A stretch of 64,000 nt of DNA, taken from positions 496,001-560,000 of the forward strand of contig NZ_JALCZO010000002.1 of assembly GCF_023555495.1 (NCBI RefSeq), given 5' to 3'. A model generated the notes under the pieces. It saw only the letters and a program-made list of their open reading frames with translations, made no database searches and had not been told where the DNA came from. The DNA is from Polaribacter sp. Z022. Its GTDB lineage: Bacteria > Bacteroidota > Bacteroidia > Flavobacteriales > Flavobacteriaceae. Both the position numbers and the translations under genes were made by a program. Shown here piece by piece: positions 61,206 to 64,000 of the stretch. The first letter of the stretch is position 1. Each line of letters starts with the position of its first letter.

Positions 61206-61340
61206 TTATGTCGTAAAATATTCTTTTAACTATAGAAGTATATCATTCGACTTAACTTATTGGTTTTTCGACGACTATTAACGATTTTTTTGAATTTTAT
61301 TTTTAATATTTAGTTAATATTAACCCTAAAATTTTATGCT

Positions 61341-61619
61341 ATGTCTTTACAAATAACACAAGAATCTAATAAGTTTTATTTAACAGGAGAACTTAATTCT
61401 CAAACTACAGAATCTTTTATTGATAGGTTTGAATATAATATTGGCAACCAAAACAATATTATAATCAATATTGATAATTTAAATGAAATAGATAAATTTG
61501 GAATAGAAGCTATAAAAAACTTAAGAAATTTTGCACTTAAGTACAATAAAAAGTTTTCTATAATAGGAAGAGGAGCCAGAGATATATATGATCACTTTAA
61601 TTATTTTAATGTAGCTTAA
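61341..61619 (+). CDS. STAS-domain protein (anti-sigma-factor-antagonist-like)
   Basis: 92 residues forming one STAS fold: FYLTGELNSQTTESFIDRF, NIIINIDNLNEIDKFGIEAIKNL, KFSIIGRG. The usual D-S-S/T-G phosphosite is replaced (IDKFGIEA), so regulation by an RsbW-type kinase is doubtful. Convergent with secA. Confidence 0.75.
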   Translation: MSLQITQESNKFYLTGELNSQTTESFIDRFEYNIGNQNNIIINIDNLNEIDKFGIEAIKNLRNFALKYNKKFSIIGRGARDIYDHFNYFNVA

Positions 61620-61696
61620 TAACTATTAAGATAATTAAAAATCAACCTATTAATTGTAAAATTTTATTCATTTAATATTAAAATATATAAAATAAA

Positions 61697-61726
61697 AAAA
61701 CCGTTTAGAATTTCTAAACGGTTTTT
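61697..61726. terminator. Bidirectional terminator between the STAS gene and secA
   Basis: AAAACCGTTTAGAA pairs with TTCTAAACGGTTTT between two convergent genes, with A-run on one side and T-run on the other. Confidence 0.85.
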
Positions 61727-61746
61727 ATGTTTTATTAAAAATGAGT

Positions 61747-64000
61747 TTAATTATTAATTAATACCCATTCTCCTTTTTCAATTAAAGGAATTGCTTGTTT
61801 AAATTTAACAACCTTTTCTTCTCCACTCATTACATTTTTAATTGTAACTCTTTCGTTTCTACCAATTTTTGGTTGTTCTCTAACAATTGTTTCAACAGGT
61901 TCTTGAGATTGCTGTCTAGAATTAGATATAGCCTGTTCAGTTGTATTTTGAACATCTGCTTTACTAGTACTTAATTGTTCTCTTTTTTGTTGACGAGCTT
62001 CAGATATTTGATTTGAATCTTGGTTAGGCAATTCTCCTTTAAATAAGAAAGATAATACCTCTTTGTTAATGTTATCAACTGTTTGTTTAAACAATTCAAA
62101 AGCTTCAAACTTGTAAATTAACAAAGGATCTTTTTGCTCGTAAGAAGCATTTTGAACAGATTGTTTTAAATCATCCATTTTACGTAAATGATCTTTCCAA
62201 TTTTCATCAATAATGGCTAAAGTGATATTTTTCTCAAAATCTGTAATTAAAGATTTTCCTTCACTTTCATAGGCATCTTTTAAATTGGTAACAACTTGTA
62301 AAGATTTTATTCCATCTGTAAAAGGAACAACAATTCGTTCATAGCGATCTCCTTCATTTTCAAAAACATCTTTAATTACTGGAAAAGCTAAAATAGCATT
62401 TCTTTCAATTTTGTTTTTGTAATGTTCTGTTACAATATCGTATAATTTATCTGTTAATTCTTTTTCTGTTTGTTTATTGAATTCTTCTTCAGAAAAAGGA
62501 GAAGTCATTGAAGAAAAACGAATTAATTCAAATTCAAAATTTTGAAAATCTTTTGCAAGTTTATTTGCATTAATAATAGATTCACAAGTATCATAAATCA
62601 TGTTTGCAATATCTACTTGTAAACGTTTTCCATCTAATGCATGACGTCTTCTTTTGTAAACAAACTCACGTTGAGAATTCATAATATCATCGTATTCTAA
62701 CAAACGTTTACGAATACCAAAGTTATTTTCTTCAACTTTCTTTTGCGCTCTTTCAATAGATTTGGTAATCATAGAATGTTGAATTACTTCGCCTTCTTTT
62801 AATCCCATTCTATCCATCATTTTAGCAATTCTATCAGAACCAAAAAGACGCATTAAATTATCATCTAAAGCAACATAAAATTGAGAAGAACCAACATCAC
62901 CTTGTCTTCCTGCACGACCTCTTAATTGTCTATCTACACGTCTAGAATCATGACGTTCTGTACCAATAATAGCTAAACCACCTGCATCTTTAACAGCATC
63001 AGATAATTTAATATCTGTTCCACGACCAGCCATATTTGTTGCAATAGTTACAACTCCAGGTTTACCTGCTTCAGCTACAACATCAGCTTCACGTTTGTGT
63101 AATTTTGCATTTAAAATGTTATGAGGAATTTTACGCATTTGTAACATTCTACCTAACAATTCAGATATTTCTACAGAAGTTGTACCCACTAAAACTGGTC
63201 TTTTTTGTTCTACCAATTTTACAATATCTTCAATAACTGCATTGTATTTTTCACGAGCAGTTTTGTAAATTAAATCTTCTTTATCATCTCTTTGAATTGG
63301 TCTATTAGTAGGAATTTCTACAACATCTAATTTGTAAATTTCCCATAATTCTCCAGCTTCTGTAATTGCAGTACCTGTCATTCCAGACAGTTTACGATAC
63401 ATTCTAAAGTAATTTTGAAGTGTTACTGTAGCAAAAGTTTGAGTAGCGTCTTCAATTTTTACGTTTTCTTTTGCTTCAATTGCTTGGTGTAATCCATCAG
63501 AATAACGACGACCGTCCATAATACGTCCAGTTTGTTCGTCTACAATCATTACTTTATTATCCATAACAACATACTCAACATCTTTTTCAAAAACAGTATA
63601 AGCTTTTAAAAGTTGATTCATTGTATGAATACGTTCGCTCTTTACACTAAAATCTTTATAAAGTTCTTCTTTTTGAGAAGCTTTTTCTTCAGAAGTAGTA
63701 TCAGAAGCATCAATTTCTCCAATTTTTACACCTATATCTGGTAAAACAAAGAAACTTTCATTATCAGTTTTCTTAGATAAATCTGCAATTCCTTTATCAG
63801 TTAAATCAATTTGATTATTTTTTTCTTCAACAACAAACCATAAGTCTTCATCTACTTCTGGCATTAGTTTGTTGTTATCTTGCATGTAATAATTTTCAGT
63901 TTTTTGCAAGATTTGCTTAACACCTTCTTGCGATAAAAACTTAATTAATGCTTTGTTTTTTGGTAAACCTCTGTACACTCTTAATAATAAGAATCCTCCA
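61747..64000 (-). CDS. secA: Preprotein translocase ATPase SecA, C-terminal two-thirds (runs off the right edge)
   Basis: The frame stays open past 63978 ([15 protein letters not shown]) to the window end, so the N-terminal DEAD motor lies outside. Visible: the cross-linking and second motor domains ([47 protein letters not shown] as [30 protein letters not shown]) and the helical wing/scaffold. The C-terminus ends [21 protein letters not shown] with no Cys-rich zinc motif, as in other Bacteroidota. Powers Sec export. Confidence 0.96.
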   Translation of the reverse strand, partial: GGFLLLRVYRGLPKNKALIKFLSQEGVKQILQKTENYYMQDNNKLMPEVDEDLWFVVEEKNNQIDLTDKGIADLSKKTDNESFFVLPDIGVKIGEIDASDTTSEEKASQKEELYKDFSVKSERIHTMNQLLKAYTVFEKDVEYVVMDNKVMIVDEQTGRIMDGRRYSDGLHQAIEAKENVKIEDATQTFATVTLQNYFRMYRKLSGMTGTAITEAGELWEIYKLDVVEIPTNRPIQRDDKEDLIYKTAREKYNAVIEDIVKLVEQKRPVLVGTTSVEISELLGRMLQMRKIPHNILNAKLHKREADVVAEAGKPGVVTIATNMAGRGTDIKLSDAVKDAGGLAIIGTERHDSRRVDRQLRGRAGRQGDVGSSQFYVALDDNLMRLFGSDRIAKMMDRMGLKEGEVIQHSMITKSIERAQKKVEENNFGIRKRLLEYDDIMNSQREFVYKRRRHALDGKRLQVDIANMIYDTCESIINANKLAKDFQNFEFELIRFSSMTSPFSEEEFNKQTEKELTDKLYDIVTEHYKNKIERNAILAFPVIKDVFENEGDRYERIVVPFTDGIKSLQVVTNLKDAYESEGKSLITDFEKNITLAIIDENWKDHLRKMDDLKQSVQNASYEQKDPLLIYKFEAFELFKQTVDNINKEVLSFLFKGELPNQDSNQISEARQQKREQLSTSKADVQNTTEQAISNSRQQSQEPVETIVREQPKIGRNERVTIKNVMSGEEKVVKFKQAIPLIEKGEWVLINN

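Noticed and set aside
1..64000. CRISPR arrays, tRNA and rRNA genes
   Set aside because: I looked for regularly spaced repeats of 25-40 nt and for cloverleaf-like or rRNA sequence and saw none; a dedicated tRNA or RNA-family search could still find something short.

Overview
The window looks like a chromosome segment from a marine-type Flavobacteriaceae bacterium (Bacteroidota; Polaribacter/Tenacibaculum-like). This is inferred from very high A+T, type IX secretion (T9SS) sorting tails, OmpA proteins with thrombospondin-3 calcium repeats, TAnnTTTG-type -7 promoter elements, a SecA without the C-terminal zinc motif, and flavobacterial intergenic repeats. I saw no rRNA or tRNA gene and no CRISPR array.

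Left part (1-27.4 kb) is accessory. On the minus strand sit a long prokaryotic Argonaute with a degraded PIWI active site, a CoiA-like zinc-finger/nuclease-fold protein with a long coiled coil, and the N-terminal part of an McrB-like protein that leaves the window. Next come an OmpA protein, a LytTR regulator, and a T9SS surface protein with a tiny signal-peptide protein and a beta-barrel. These lead into a complete diversity-generating retroelement (DGR): secreted target protein with C-terminal variable repeat (VR), MutS-like accessory (MSL), reverse transcriptase, Avd, and template repeat (TR). TR and VR align without gaps over 179 nt. By hand count 21 of 60 TR adenines differ in VR, against 1 of 119 other bases. 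A thioredoxin-like protein follows the TR. A TPR sensor kinase, a second LytTR regulator and several small genes come after. A direct-repeat motif (CACTTATT, 20-bp period) recurs in at least five intergenic regions here and resembles LytTR operators. An integrative element (21.3-27.4 kb) with primase-like, helicase-like, HTH and tyrosine-recombinase genes abuts the 3' end of mnmE.

Right part (27.4-64 kb) is mostly backbone. It carries mnmE, a miaE/SulP/Usp operon, a cation/proton antiporter, dnaX, msrA, an iron-type ABC importer, rdgB, rlmH, nadC, hisS, folE and secA, with secreted lipoproteins and T9SS proteins between. Three things stand out. A NACHT-ATPase/RelA-SpoT synthetase pair (39.0-42.0 kb) looks like a defence cassette. 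A four-helix-bundle gene is framed by inverted repeats (54.0-54.5 kb). A second copy of the T9SS-protein plus tiny-peptide module lies at 57.9-61.2 kb, paralogous to the one at 8.3-10.0 kb.

The leading candidate for an interesting system is the DGR with its MutS-like accessory, embedded in a T9SS/LytTR surface locus. Next come the inactive-Argonaute cluster, the NACHT-RelA pair, the T9SS/mini-peptide modules and the shared LytTR-like operators.
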